Positions 8,170 to 17,297 of a stretch of 19,656 nt of DNA are shown here, one piece after another. Both the position numbers and the translations under genes were made by a program. The notes below the pieces were generated by a model, which was given only the letters and a program-made list of their open reading frames with translations, was not told the origin of the DNA and ran no database searches. Numbering within the stretch: position 1 is the stretch's first letter; every line of letters begins with the position of its first letter. The stretch is from JAQIBY01 sp046546095 (lineage in GTDB: Bacteria; Bacteroidota; Bacteroidia; Bacteroidales; ML635J-15): assembly GCA_046546095.1 (NCBI GenBank), contig JBKGYK010000063.1, forward strand, positions 1-19,656, written 5' to 3'.

Positions 8170-9285
8170 ATGATAAAAAATATGTTACACCCAATTACCA
8201 CAAAGTCAGCCGCAAGGATCACCGTAAAGCCATTTATTCTTGCAGCCTTATGCCTGGCTACAGCTTTTTTCACTGCCTGCAATGACCAGTGGTACAATGT
8301 ACCTGATAAGGCAGAGCCATATGTAGATGCTTTTGATCAGTATGCCAATGAGCACGGATACAAATTTGATTTTGAGGAAGCCGGTCTGATAATAGAATTT
8401 ACAGATCTTGCAGATGACACTGTTTCAAGATGCAATTATGAGGATCCAATCCGCATAGAAATTGACACAGACAGCTGGCATAAAGCCAATGAAAACAGGC
8501 GTGAAGAAATCATTCTAAAAAACCTGTCGCTGGGCTTTCTTAACAGGCACAATACCAACCAGCTATTCCCCAACAATGAATGGTCCAGCATCATGCGGGG
8601 CAGACCTTTTGATGTTAATCAGGTTGTTTATGAAGGCATTAATTTCTTTGGCTTCCGAAAAAACCATTACATAGATGAATTGTTTGATGAAGATACGAAC
8701 CCTCCGTGGTGGTCTGATTACACTTCATCCTACGAATCCATTCCAACAGATGTGCTTGAAATTGTATACCAGGAAGAATTTCTTGAAACAGATGATGACT
8801 GGAGTGGCAGCAACCAGACATTCAATGCAAATCCGGACAACGGGCAACTCGAAATCCTAAACGACAGCGATGAACCTTGCGTACACCTTCGGGAAATTGA
8901 TTATAATGCCGATGAGACATTTCTGATTGAGTGTATTTTCAAGCTCGAATCAGGAAACAAGTTTGACATCAACGGCCTTGTATGGGGAGGAAATGATGAC
9001 AGCGCTTATTATATTGCCGGCTATAGTATGAACAAGGCGGTCTGTTTGCATAATAATGAGGAAAACCACACCTACCTTAAGTTTCACAATCCAATGGAAA
9101 CCCTTGACAATGTCAATGCTTATCATAAAATCAGCCTTTATTATGATGAAGAATATGTCCATATGTTTATGGACGAAGAATTCATTTACATCACTGATAT
9201 CCACGACATATACGGCTCTGTGCTGGGTTTTCTCACAGGAGCCAACAGCAAGTTGATTGTTGACAGACTACTTATCTATCAGTAA
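8170..9285 (+). CDS. secreted lipoprotein: degenerate zincin-like N-terminus plus jelly-roll-like C-terminus
   Basis: About 371 residues from the ATG at 8170 (the ATG at 8182 is also possible). A hydrophobic stretch ends in FFTAC with Cys37 as the likely lipidated residue. Residues 50-150 resemble Bacteroidota zinc metallopeptidase lipoproteins: a helix YVDAFDQYANEHGY, a strand RIEIDTDSW, then RREEIILKNLSLGFLNRH and later SSIMRG. In the active relatives I know, the position of KNLSL (residues 117-121) carries HELGH, so the zinc-binding and catalytic residues appear lost. Residues about 200-371 (from VYQEEFLE to RLLIYQ) are strand-rich with alternating hydrophobics, like laminin-G / concanavalin-type jelly rolls. 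I do not know its substrate; a binding rather than hydrolytic role fits. It lies 167 bp upstream of the giant surface protein on the same strand; I see no terminator and only a weak AATTTTTG (9409-9416) between them. Confidence 0.7.
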   Translation: MIKNMLHPITTKSAARITVKPFILAALCLATAFFTACNDQWYNVPDKAEPYVDAFDQYANEHGYKFDFEEAGLIIEFTDLADDTVSRCNYEDPIRIEIDTDSWHKANENRREEIILKNLSLGFLNRHNTNQLFPNNEWSSIMRGRPFDVNQVVYEGINFFGFRKNHYIDELFDEDTNPPWWSDYTSSYESIPTDVLEIVYQEEFLETDDDWSGSNQTFNANPDNGQLEILNDSDEPCVHLREIDYNADETFLIECIFKLESGNKFDINGLVWGGNDDSAYYIAGYSMNKAVCLHNNEENHTYLKFHNPMETLDNVNAYHKISLYYDEEYVHMFMDEEFIYITDIHDIYGSVLGFLTGANSKLIVDRLLIYQ

Positions 9286-9452
9286 GCTTTTTCGAATTAC
9301 CAGGATCAGGCCTCCACTTTTATTCTGTTGGTAGGAGAAGAAAGTAATGCTAATATTCTCACTTTCATGCTGATATAATATGCAAAGCTTTTTTACCAGG
9401 TATGGTACAATTTTTGTAATTTTAGGCATTCCATTTTAAAAACAAATCCAGC

Positions 9453-12400
9453 ATGAAAAAAACTACCATTTTACTTGCTTTCTTCAGCCTGTTTGCTCTC
9501 CAAATTACAGCACAAAGCATCACACTCACATCACCTAACGGCGGCCAGACATGGGCCGGATGTACAGAACAAACCATCACCTGGACATCTTCAGGAACAT
9601 CGGATTATTATTCGCTGGATTATTCCACCGACAACGGCAATTCCTGGACCTCCATCACAAGTTATTACAACACCACCAGCGGCTCCTACACATGGACGGT
9701 TCCCAACACTTCATCAGGTGATTGCCTGATCAGGATTACGGACTCCAACAACTCCGGCACCAGCGACATCAGTGATGCTGTTTTTACCATCACCTCCCCC
9801 TTAACCGTTACAGCCCCTAATGGTGATGAAGTCTGGGAAGGCAGCACACAGGAAACCATCACATTCAACCGCAACGGCACATCGAATTATTTTGATTTGT
9901 ATTATTCTACCGATGCCGGCAGTAGCTGGAACCAAATAAGTTACAACCAGTACATATCAGGTAGCTCATACAACTGGAATATCCCGGATGATCCATCCAC
10001 CCAGTGTTTAGTAAAAATCACGGACCATTCCAATTCATGCATGACAGACATCAGCGATGCACTGTTTGAAATCAGTGAAGCCGCCTCATCAGTTACACTG
10101 ACTGACCCCAACGGCGGGGAAGTCTGGTACGTGGGAGACAGCCACAACATTACCTGGTCGGAAAGCAATACCTCGGAACTATACAATCTGGATTATTCCA
10201 CCGACAATGGTGTAAGCTGGACATCACTTGCAAGCAACTACAGTGGTACAAGCTATAGCTGGACGATTCCAAATACCCCTTCAACCAACTGTATCGTGCG
10301 GGTCATGGATTCCAACGATAATCCGGTGCAGGATCAAAGTAATGCTACATTTACCATTGCAGAGCCCTATATCACAATCATCAGCCCCAATGGCGGAGAA
10401 AACCTTGAAGGCTGCAGTAGTGAGTACATCAACTGGGAAACCGGCGGCACAGGCAATTATTTCAGAATTGAATATTCAACAGACAATGGAAACTCATGGA
10501 TTACGCTATTATCATCCATGTACAGCACAGGCTCATCAGGCTCTTATCAGTGGGATCCTGTGGTAAGCACCGATTCAGACAACTGCCTGATCCGCATTAC
10601 CGATATCAACAATACATCAGTATTTGACCAAAGCGATGCAGTTTTCAGCATCACTGCCAATGAGGACATCATTGTTACATCACCCAATGGCGGCGAAAAC
10701 TGGGAAGTAGGAACCACAGAGGATATAGAATGGGTATCTGCTTCCACAACGGATCGGTTTAACCTGTACTATTCCGTTAATGATGGTAGTTCATGGACAT
10801 ATCTGACAAACACTTACAACAACAGTTATTCCTGGAACATCCCGGAAAACGAAAGCAATCAGGCTTTAATAAAGGTTGTTGATGATGATAATTCCTGCAT
10901 CAAAGACATCAGCGATACAAACTTTAACATCACGCCACCAACGCCTGTTATTGATCTCAACAACCCAAACAGTGACATAAGCTTGTATCAGGGTAATAAT
11001 TACAACATCAGTTGGTCGAGTTCATATCTAACTTCAGATTTTGTTAGTCTGTATTATTCTGATGACAACGGTAGCACCTGGAATGAGATTGAATCAGTAA
11101 CGGAAGACGACGGCTCATACAACTGGACCGTTCCCGATATCATTTCCTCACAATGCCTTGTAAAGGTTGAAGAATACAACAATGCATCTGTATTTGATGT
11201 GAGCGACAACACGTTTTCAATCGAAGAACCCTACATTGTTGTAAATTCGCCCAACGGTGGTGAAAGTTATGAGGGCTGTTCCGATGAACACATTACATGG
11301 AATGCCTACGGGACCGGCAATTATTATGACATTGAGTTATCAACCGATAATGGCAGTACATGGACAAGTCTGGCAAATTCATTATACGAAAGCGGAATAA
11401 GTGGCAGCTTTGCGTGGGATCCGGTGGATGATATCAGCTCATCCGAATGCCTGATCCGCGTAATCGACCACAACTCACCTTCCGTCACCGATCAGAGTGA
11501 TGCAGTTTTCAGTGTCAACGAAAACACGGATATCATCCTTACTACGCCCAATGGAGGAGAAGCCTGGCAGGTAGGTGATAATCATACCATTGAATGGGTT
11601 TCTGCATCCACCTCAGACCGTTTTTATGTTTACTACTCTGCGGATGACGGAACCAGCTGGACAAACCTGACAAATACTTACTCAAATTCTTACAACTGGA
11701 CCATTCCTGATGATGTGTCAGACGACTGCTTAATCAAAGTCAGGGATTACGATAATTCCTGTATAAATGATGTATCGGATTCAGTATTCAGCATTACCCC
11801 GCCAACACCTGAAATTAACATTACATACCCGAATTCCGGCAACACGCTGTATGCAAGAAATAATTACAGCATCACATGGAGCAACGCATACAACGATGTT
11901 GATTTTGTCACACTGGAGTTTTCCTCTGACAATGGCAGCACATGGACGGAAATTGTCAACACAACAGAAAACGATGGGTCTTATAACTGGGAATTTCCGG
12001 ATGTGGTTTCCGGCGATTGTCAGATTCGCATCAGCGAATACGGTAATCCGGCCTTTTTTGACATTACGGATGTTAATTTTGAACTCATTGCACCATACAT
12101 TACTGTCACCAGTCCCATTGGCGGCGAAAGCTATCAGGGATGCAGCGACACTTACATCAACTGGACAAGCGGAGGAACCGGAAACTATTTTGACATTGAA
12201 TTATCGACCGACAACGGCAGCACATGGACAAACCTTGCTTATTCCATGTACGAATCAGGATCAAGCGGCTCATTTCACTGGGATCCGGTGGATAACCTCA
12301 GCAGTACAGAATGCCTGATCAGAATTACTGATCACAATGACAACCTTGTCACCGATCAAAGTGATGGCACATTCAGTCTCAATCCAAACACCGACATCAT

Positions 12401-15400
12401 TGTCACCAATCCCAACGGCGGAGAGATATTTGAAGTAGGTGATTCCTACAGTTTATCATGGGTATCTGCATCTTCTTCGGATCATTTCAAAATTTATTAT
12501 TCAACCGACAACGGAACATCCTGGGATTACATTGCCAACTCTTATTCAGACTCATACAACTGGACAATACCAAATGTGCCTTCCACAGAGTGTTTGTTTA
12601 AGGTTGTTGATTATGATAATAGTTGTATTGAGGATATTTCAGATGCTGTTTTCACCATTTCTGATCCATTACCGGAAATCACTGTAAATTATCCAAATTC
12701 CGGCACCTATTATTTCAACAACAACCTCAATATCAGCTGGAGCAGTGAATACCTGTCATCAGAATTTGTTGAGATTGAAATTTCTTATGACAATGGCAAC
12801 ACATGGAGTGTCATCGAATCTCCAACACAGGATGACGGGTCGTACAGCTGGCCAATTCCGGAAACAGCAACTACTGAAGCACTGATCAAAGTCAGTGAAT
12901 ATGGCAATCCTGCAGTAGCAGATAGCAGTGATGCCACCTTTACCATCACCGAACCCTGGATAGAAGTAACATCCCCCAATGGAGGTGAAAGCTGGACAGG
13001 TTGCGATAGTCACAACATTACATGGACATCAGCCGGAACAGACAATTATTTTGATGTTGAATTATCCACCGATAACGGCGCTAGCTGGGAAACCATTGCC
13101 TATTCTGTTTATGACAGCGGCTCCAGTGGCAATTATTCCTGGGATCCTGTAGATAATCTTAGTTCAGATGAATGTCTGATTCGCGTTACCGATCATAATT
13201 ACACTGCCATACAGGATGAAAGCGATGCCCTTTTCAGTCTGAACCTGAACACAGACATCGTACTTACTACACCCAATGGCGGGGAAGTCTGGGAAGTCGG
13301 CAGCACTCAGGAAATCAACTGGGTGTCAACACTCGGCTCAAACAAATATGACATCTACTACTCCACGGATAACGGCAGCAGTTGGAATTACATTGATTAT
13401 ACCTACTCAACCTACTATAACTGGACAATTCCTGATGCTGTCAGTGATGATTGTCTGATTAGGGTATGGGATGATGAAAACACCTGCGTGCGTGATGAAA
13501 GCGATACTGTATTCAGCATTATTCCTCCCACTCCGGTGATAACTGTTACCAGCCCAAACACAGCAAGCACATACTATACAGGCAACAATACCACAATATC
13601 ATGGAGCAGTGAATACCTGACCTCTGACTTTGTCAGCATAGACTATACCATGGATGACGGTAACACGTGGACAGAGATAACCAGCCTTACCGAAGACGAT
13701 GGCAGTTATTCATGGACATTTCCTGACAGCTTATCAGATCAATGCAGAATACGGGTAAGGGAATATGAGAATGCGGCAGTCTTTGATGAAAGCGATAACA
13801 ATTTCACCATTGCCGAACCTTACATTACAATTGATACACCCAACGGTGGTGAAGTTTTTGACGGCTGTGAAAGCATGTCAATTAGCTGGTCAGAAGGTGG
13901 AGCAGGAAATAATTTCAAAATAGAATATTCGCAAAATGGTGGTTCCGACTGGAACACCTTATCCAACAGCTATTATACCACAAGCAACAATTACTCATGG
14001 AGTACCATTGATGACATTCAATCGGACAACTGCCGGATTCGGGTCAGCGATGCAGACAATGCTGAAGCCACTGATGTAAGCGATGCTTCCTTTACCATTA
14101 ATAAAAATGAGGACATCATCGTCACATCACCCAACGGCGGTGAATTCTGGCAGGTAGGAACCAGCCAGACCATCGAATGGGTGTCAGCCTCAACATCCAC
14201 AAAATTTAAGATTTACTACTCTGTGGATGACGGCCCCTGGACTTATCTGGATTACACCTATTCCGATTACTATAACTATACAATCCCAAACAATCCATCT
14301 TCACAGTGGAAATTCAAAATTGTAGATTATGATAACTCATGCATCTATGATGTAAGTGATGACTACTTTTCAGTGACACCCGGAGATGTGGCTTTGACCA
14401 ATCCCAATGGCGGAGAAACATATTACATTGGAAGCAGCTATAACATTACCTGGACGGATGAATATATCGACGGAAATTATGTAAAACTTGAATATTCTGA
14501 TAACAACGGTGCATCCTGGCAGGAGATCGCTGAAGTAACTGAAAACGATGGTTCCTATAGCTGGACCATTCCTGACAATCCCGGTGATCAGAACCTTGTG
14601 AAAGTAAGCCACTACAACGATCCCTCTGTTTATGATATCAGCGACGATGTTTTCAGCATTGAACCCAGCATTGTCCTGGTTACACCAAATGGTGATGGTG
14701 GCGGTGAAGTCTGGCGTGTGTGTACAGAAACCAGTATCACCTGGACATCCGGAGGAACCGGCAATTATTTCAAAATTGAATATTCCATTGATAATGGCCA
14801 GAACTGGAGTACCATTCAGTCATCCTATTACAGCACAGGATTTAATAATACTTACGACTGGACATTGCCCAATTCTCCGTCATCTGGATGCCTGGTGCGT
14901 GTTACGGATAACAGCAACAGTATAAAAACCGATATCAGTGATACCACATTTACCATTTCACCTGCCATTACAGTAAGCCAACCAAACGGTGGTGAGAGCC
15001 TCACAAATGGTTCCACTTACGACATACTGTGGAACAGTGACGGGGTTTCCAACTACTATGATATTGATTACTCTACTGATGGCGGAAGCAACTGGACAAA
15101 CATTGTTTATAACCAAAACATCACGTCTGATTCCTACAGCTGGACTGTTCCCGGCAACACTTCTCAAAATTGCCTGATCAAAGTAACAGACAATGTAAAT
15201 ACTTGTAAAACCGACATGAGTGACCAGGTTTTTGCCATTGGCACAGCAGCTATTGATATCACAGTTGATGCACCTGCAGGAGGTGAGATATGGAACGGAT
15301 GTACAACCGAATCCATAAGCTGGACACCAAACGGCACGTCAGATAATTTTGATCTGGCTTACTCTACCGACGGAGGTTCTACCTGGACTTCCATCGTGGA

Positions 15401-17264
15401 TAATTACAACACCAGCCTATACACGTATGACTGGACAATTCCGAATGAAGCATCACAGCAATGCCTTGTCAGAGTTAGCGATGCCGATAACAACAACTTT
15501 TACGGAACCAGTCCTGCGGAATTTGAAATAAGTACCGTTCAGGCCGATGCAGGTAGTGATGCAGCCATCTGCGCAGGTGAAAGCCATCAGCTCAATGCAA
15601 GTGGTGGCCTTACATACTCATGGCTACCAACCAGCGGACTTAGTGACCCGGACATTGCCGATCCAACCGCTGATCCGGGAAGCACAACAACTTACACTGT
15701 CTTTGTTACCGATGCTAACGGTTGTACCGATTCTGACGAGGTAACGATAACAGTCAATCCCATACCTTCTGCGCCGGTAGCAGGCAGCAATTCACCTGTG
15801 CCGCTGGATGGGACACTGGAACTCACAGCCAGCACAGTAGACTACGCTAACTACAGCTGGACAGGTCCAAACGGCTTTACCTCAAGCATACAAAATCCTG
15901 AAATTGACAATGCCACCTCTGCCCTTGACGGCGTATATGAGGTTACAGCCATTGTTTACGGATGCGAAAGTGCTCCCGGAAGTACTACCGTAAGCGTTTC
16001 AGGAACTCCGGCCACAGTTACCATTGCAGGTGCTGTGATGAATGAAGCAGGCCTGCCTGTAAATGGCGTCAATCTCGACTTATCCGGTGATCAGACTGAC
16101 AGCATGACAACCGGAACCGAAGGCTTGTACAATTTTGATGTTGACAATGGCAGCACGTGTGTGATTGCACCATCAAAAAACAATGATGTTACCACAAACA
16201 ATGGTGTATCAACCCTGGACATCATCCTGATGCAACGACACATACTCGGCGTACAAAACCTTGGCTCAGCATACAAAGTAATTGCAGCTGATGTAAACCG
16301 CTCCCAATCTGTCAGCACACTTGACATCGTTTATACCCGGGCTATGATTCTCCAAACCAGCACCAGTTTCCCTGGTGGAGACCTCTGGACTTTCGTTAAC
16401 AGCGATTATGTGTTCCCGGATGCGATGAACCCCTTCCCGTATGAACATACACGTTCATACAGCAGTGCAACAGAAGCCGGAGACCAGAATTTTGTTGGCA
16501 TTAAACTGGGGGACGTAAACAATTCATGGAACAACAACATTGCTAAGTCTGACAATGAAGATCTTGGCTTTGTGATTGAAAACAGCCAGGCATTTGAAAA
16601 CGATGTTGTCAGCATGCCGGTTTATGCCAGTGATTTCAGCAACATCAGTGGTTTCCAGATGAGCATTGAGTTTGATGCTGACAAACTGGAATTCCAGGGC
16701 ATTGACAACAATGCACTGGAAACATTCACCGGCACGAGCATGGCAGATAACGGAATCATCACCTGCCTGTGGAGTACAGAAAATGCAACCGGTCAAACGC
16801 TGGATGAAAACACAGCGCTCTTTACCCTGAATTTCAGAATCACTGATGCCACATCTGATGCCGGTACTGCAATTGGTTTCACTTCGGCACTGACGGCAGC
16901 AGAAGCTTATACCAGCGATCTGGACATCCTGGATATCAATCTGCAAGGTGGAAGCATCAGCATTAATCCGGTAAGCACAGGAATGGATGATGCTCAGGCT
17001 ACAAAGCTCAGCGTTCATCCTAACCCAATGCATGAAATGACCCATATCGAATTTTACATCAGCAAAAAACAAGAAGTCAGGATGGAAATTCTGAGTCTGA
17101 CCGGGCAAAAAATCTGGACACATAATCAGTCATACAATGCAGGTGTGCATGGTCTTGAATGGAACAGCAACAGACAAACCGGGCAAAATCTTAGTCCCGG
17201 AACCTACATTCTGCGCTTTATTGCAGGAGACAAAACACTGAACCGCAAATTAATTATCCGGTAA
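9453..17264 (+). CDS. giant T9SS-exported surface protein: 21 Kre9/KNH-like repeats, Ig-like, dockerin-like and cohesin-like modules
   Basis: A 2603-residue secreted protein. The signal peptide (1-20) ends in ITA before Gln21. From about residue 22 to 2028 it has 21 beta-sandwich repeats of 90-100 residues, each opening with a variant of SPNGGExW then about ten residues to a conserved Trp, and carrying YSTDNGxSW, a WxIP turn and CLIRxxD. These resemble the Kre9/KNH (Ser-Thr-rich GPI-anchor) family. Next come an Ig-like domain (about 2031-2104), a second Ig/PKD-like domain (2105-2186), a carboxypeptidase-regulatory-like domain (2187-2240), a dockerin-like region with two 12-residue loops (D2245-D2256 and D2280-D2291, both ending VSTLD), a cohesin-like domain (about 2370-2508) and a type A T9SS sorting domain (2518-2603, starting KLSVHPNPM). 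It is thus predicted to be carried across the outer membrane and anchored or released. Ligands are unknown; adhesion or scaffolding is inferred. It is 33 nt from the next gene and probably cotranscribed with it. Confidence 0.88.
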   Translation: MKKTTILLAFFSLFALQITAQSITLTSPNGGQTWAGCTEQTITWTSSGTSDYYSLDYSTDNGNSWTSITSYYNTTSGSYTWTVPNTSSGDCLIRITDSNNSGTSDISDAVFTITSPLTVTAPNGDEVWEGSTQETITFNRNGTSNYFDLYYSTDAGSSWNQISYNQYISGSSYNWNIPDDPSTQCLVKITDHSNSCMTDISDALFEISEAASSVTLTDPNGGEVWYVGDSHNITWSESNTSELYNLDYSTDNGVSWTSLASNYSGTSYSWTIPNTPSTNCIVRVMDSNDNPVQDQSNATFTIAEPYITIISPNGGENLEGCSSEYINWETGGTGNYFRIEYSTDNGNSWITLLSSMYSTGSSGSYQWDPVVSTDSDNCLIRITDINNTSVFDQSDAVFSITANEDIIVTSPNGGENWEVGTTEDIEWVSASTTDRFNLYYSVNDGSSWTYLTNTYNNSYSWNIPENESNQALIKVVDDDNSCIKDISDTNFNITPPTPVIDLNNPNSDISLYQGNNYNISWSSSYLTSDFVSLYYSDDNGSTWNEIESVTEDDGSYNWTVPDIISSQCLVKVEEYNNASVFDVSDNTFSIEEPYIVVNSPNGGESYEGCSDEHITWNAYGTGNYYDIELSTDNGSTWTSLANSLYESGISGSFAWDPVDDISSSECLIRVIDHNSPSVTDQSDAVFSVNENTDIILTTPNGGEAWQVGDNHTIEWVSASTSDRFYVYYSADDGTSWTNLTNTYSNSYNWTIPDDVSDDCLIKVRDYDNSCINDVSDSVFSITPPTPEINITYPNSGNTLYARNNYSITWSNAYNDVDFVTLEFSSDNGSTWTEIVNTTENDGSYNWEFPDVVSGDCQIRISEYGNPAFFDITDVNFELIAPYITVTSPIGGESYQGCSDTYINWTSGGTGNYFDIELSTDNGSTWTNLAYSMYESGSSGSFHWDPVDNLSSTECLIRITDHNDNLVTDQSDGTFSLNPNTDIIVTNPNGGEIFEVGDSYSLSWVSASSSDHFKIYYSTDNGTSWDYIANSYSDSYNWTIPNVPSTECLFKVVDYDNSCIEDISDAVFTISDPLPEITVNYPNSGTYYFNNNLNISWSSEYLSSEFVEIEISYDNGNTWSVIESPTQDDGSYSWPIPETATTEALIKVSEYGNPAVADSSDATFTITEPWIEVTSPNGGESWTGCDSHNITWTSAGTDNYFDVELSTDNGASWETIAYSVYDSGSSGNYSWDPVDNLSSDECLIRVTDHNYTAIQDESDALFSLNLNTDIVLTTPNGGEVWEVGSTQEINWVSTLGSNKYDIYYSTDNGSSWNYIDYTYSTYYNWTIPDAVSDDCLIRVWDDENTCVRDESDTVFSIIPPTPVITVTSPNTASTYYTGNNTTISWSSEYLTSDFVSIDYTMDDGNTWTEITSLTEDDGSYSWTFPDSLSDQCRIRVREYENAAVFDESDNNFTIAEPYITIDTPNGGEVFDGCESMSISWSEGGAGNNFKIEYSQNGGSDWNTLSNSYYTTSNNYSWSTIDDIQSDNCRIRVSDADNAEATDVSDASFTINKNEDIIVTSPNGGEFWQVGTSQTIEWVSASTSTKFKIYYSVDDGPWTYLDYTYSDYYNYTIPNNPSSQWKFKIVDYDNSCIYDVSDDYFSVTPGDVALTNPNGGETYYIGSSYNITWTDEYIDGNYVKLEYSDNNGASWQEIAEVTENDGSYSWTIPDNPGDQNLVKVSHYNDPSVYDISDDVFSIEPSIVLVTPNGDGGGEVWRVCTETSITWTSGGTGNYFKIEYSIDNGQNWSTIQSSYYSTGFNNTYDWTLPNSPSSGCLVRVTDNSNSIKTDISDTTFTISPAITVSQPNGGESLTNGSTYDILWNSDGVSNYYDIDYSTDGGSNWTNIVYNQNITSDSYSWTVPGNTSQNCLIKVTDNVNTCKTDMSDQVFAIGTAAIDITVDAPAGGEIWNGCTTESISWTPNGTSDNFDLAYSTDGGSTWTSIVDNYNTSLYTYDWTIPNEASQQCLVRVSDADNNNFYGTSPAEFEISTVQADAGSDAAICAGESHQLNASGGLTYSWLPTSGLSDPDIADPTADPGSTTTYTVFVTDANGCTDSDEVTITVNPIPSAPVAGSNSPVPLDGTLELTASTVDYANYSWTGPNGFTSSIQNPEIDNATSALDGVYEVTAIVYGCESAPGSTTVSVSGTPATVTIAGAVMNEAGLPVNGVNLDLSGDQTDSMTTGTEGLYNFDVDNGSTCVIAPSKNNDVTTNNGVSTLDIILMQRHILGVQNLGSAYKVIAADVNRSQSVSTLDIVYTRAMILQTSTSFPGGDLWTFVNSDYVFPDAMNPFPYEHTRSYSSATEAGDQNFVGIKLGDVNNSWNNNIAKSDNEDLGFVIENSQAFENDVVSMPVYASDFSNISGFQMSIEFDADKLEFQGIDNNALETFTGTSMADNGIITCLWSTENATGQTLDENTALFTLNFRITDATSDAGTAIGFTSALTAAEAYTSDLDILDINLQGGSISINPVSTGMDDAQATKLSVHPNPMHEMTHIEFYISKKQEVRMEILSLTGQKIWTHNQSYNAGVHGLEWNSNRQTGQNLSPGTYILRFIAGDKTLNRKLIIR
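10383..14681 (+). repeat. five tandem copies of a three-domain super-repeat (about 864 bp each)
   Basis: Inside the giant gene, domains 4-18 fall into three types repeated in fixed order. Type A has a Gly-Cys after PNGGE (NLEGC, SYEGC, SYQGC, SWTGC, VFDGC). Type B begins with DII/DIV and has a VG in that place. Type C is preceded by TP-PxI or similar and usually has an Asn-rich NNYNISW-like segment. The residue before PNGG in each type A domain begins at 10383, 11247, 12111, 12972 and 13836, giving periods of 864, 864, 861 and 864 bp. The next A-like domain, at 14682, is 846 bp on. Within the first unit the steps are 297, 282 and 285 bp. The copies differ in sequence, so the expansion is not recent. 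Confidence 0.85.
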
Positions 17265-17297
17265 TCAGTATTGGTTGAATGCTTTAAAATCAGAATT

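Noticed and set aside
9286..9452. Possible terminator or promoter between the lipoprotein and giant genes
   Set aside because: AAGCTTTTT occurs at both ends of the gap as a direct, not inverted, repeat. I found no stem followed by T and no TTTG/TAnnTTTG pair at proper spacing, only a weak AATTTTTG.
11767..12318. 183-codon frame overlapping the giant gene on the same strand
   Set aside because: It arises because the repeated domain sequence keeps a second frame open. The conserved beta-sandwich motifs are all in the main frame.
16524..17123. 199-codon open frame on the minus strand
   Set aside because: It is antisense to the cohesin-like and sorting-domain part of the giant gene, with no recognisable motif and no promoter. 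It is a by-product of biased codon use.
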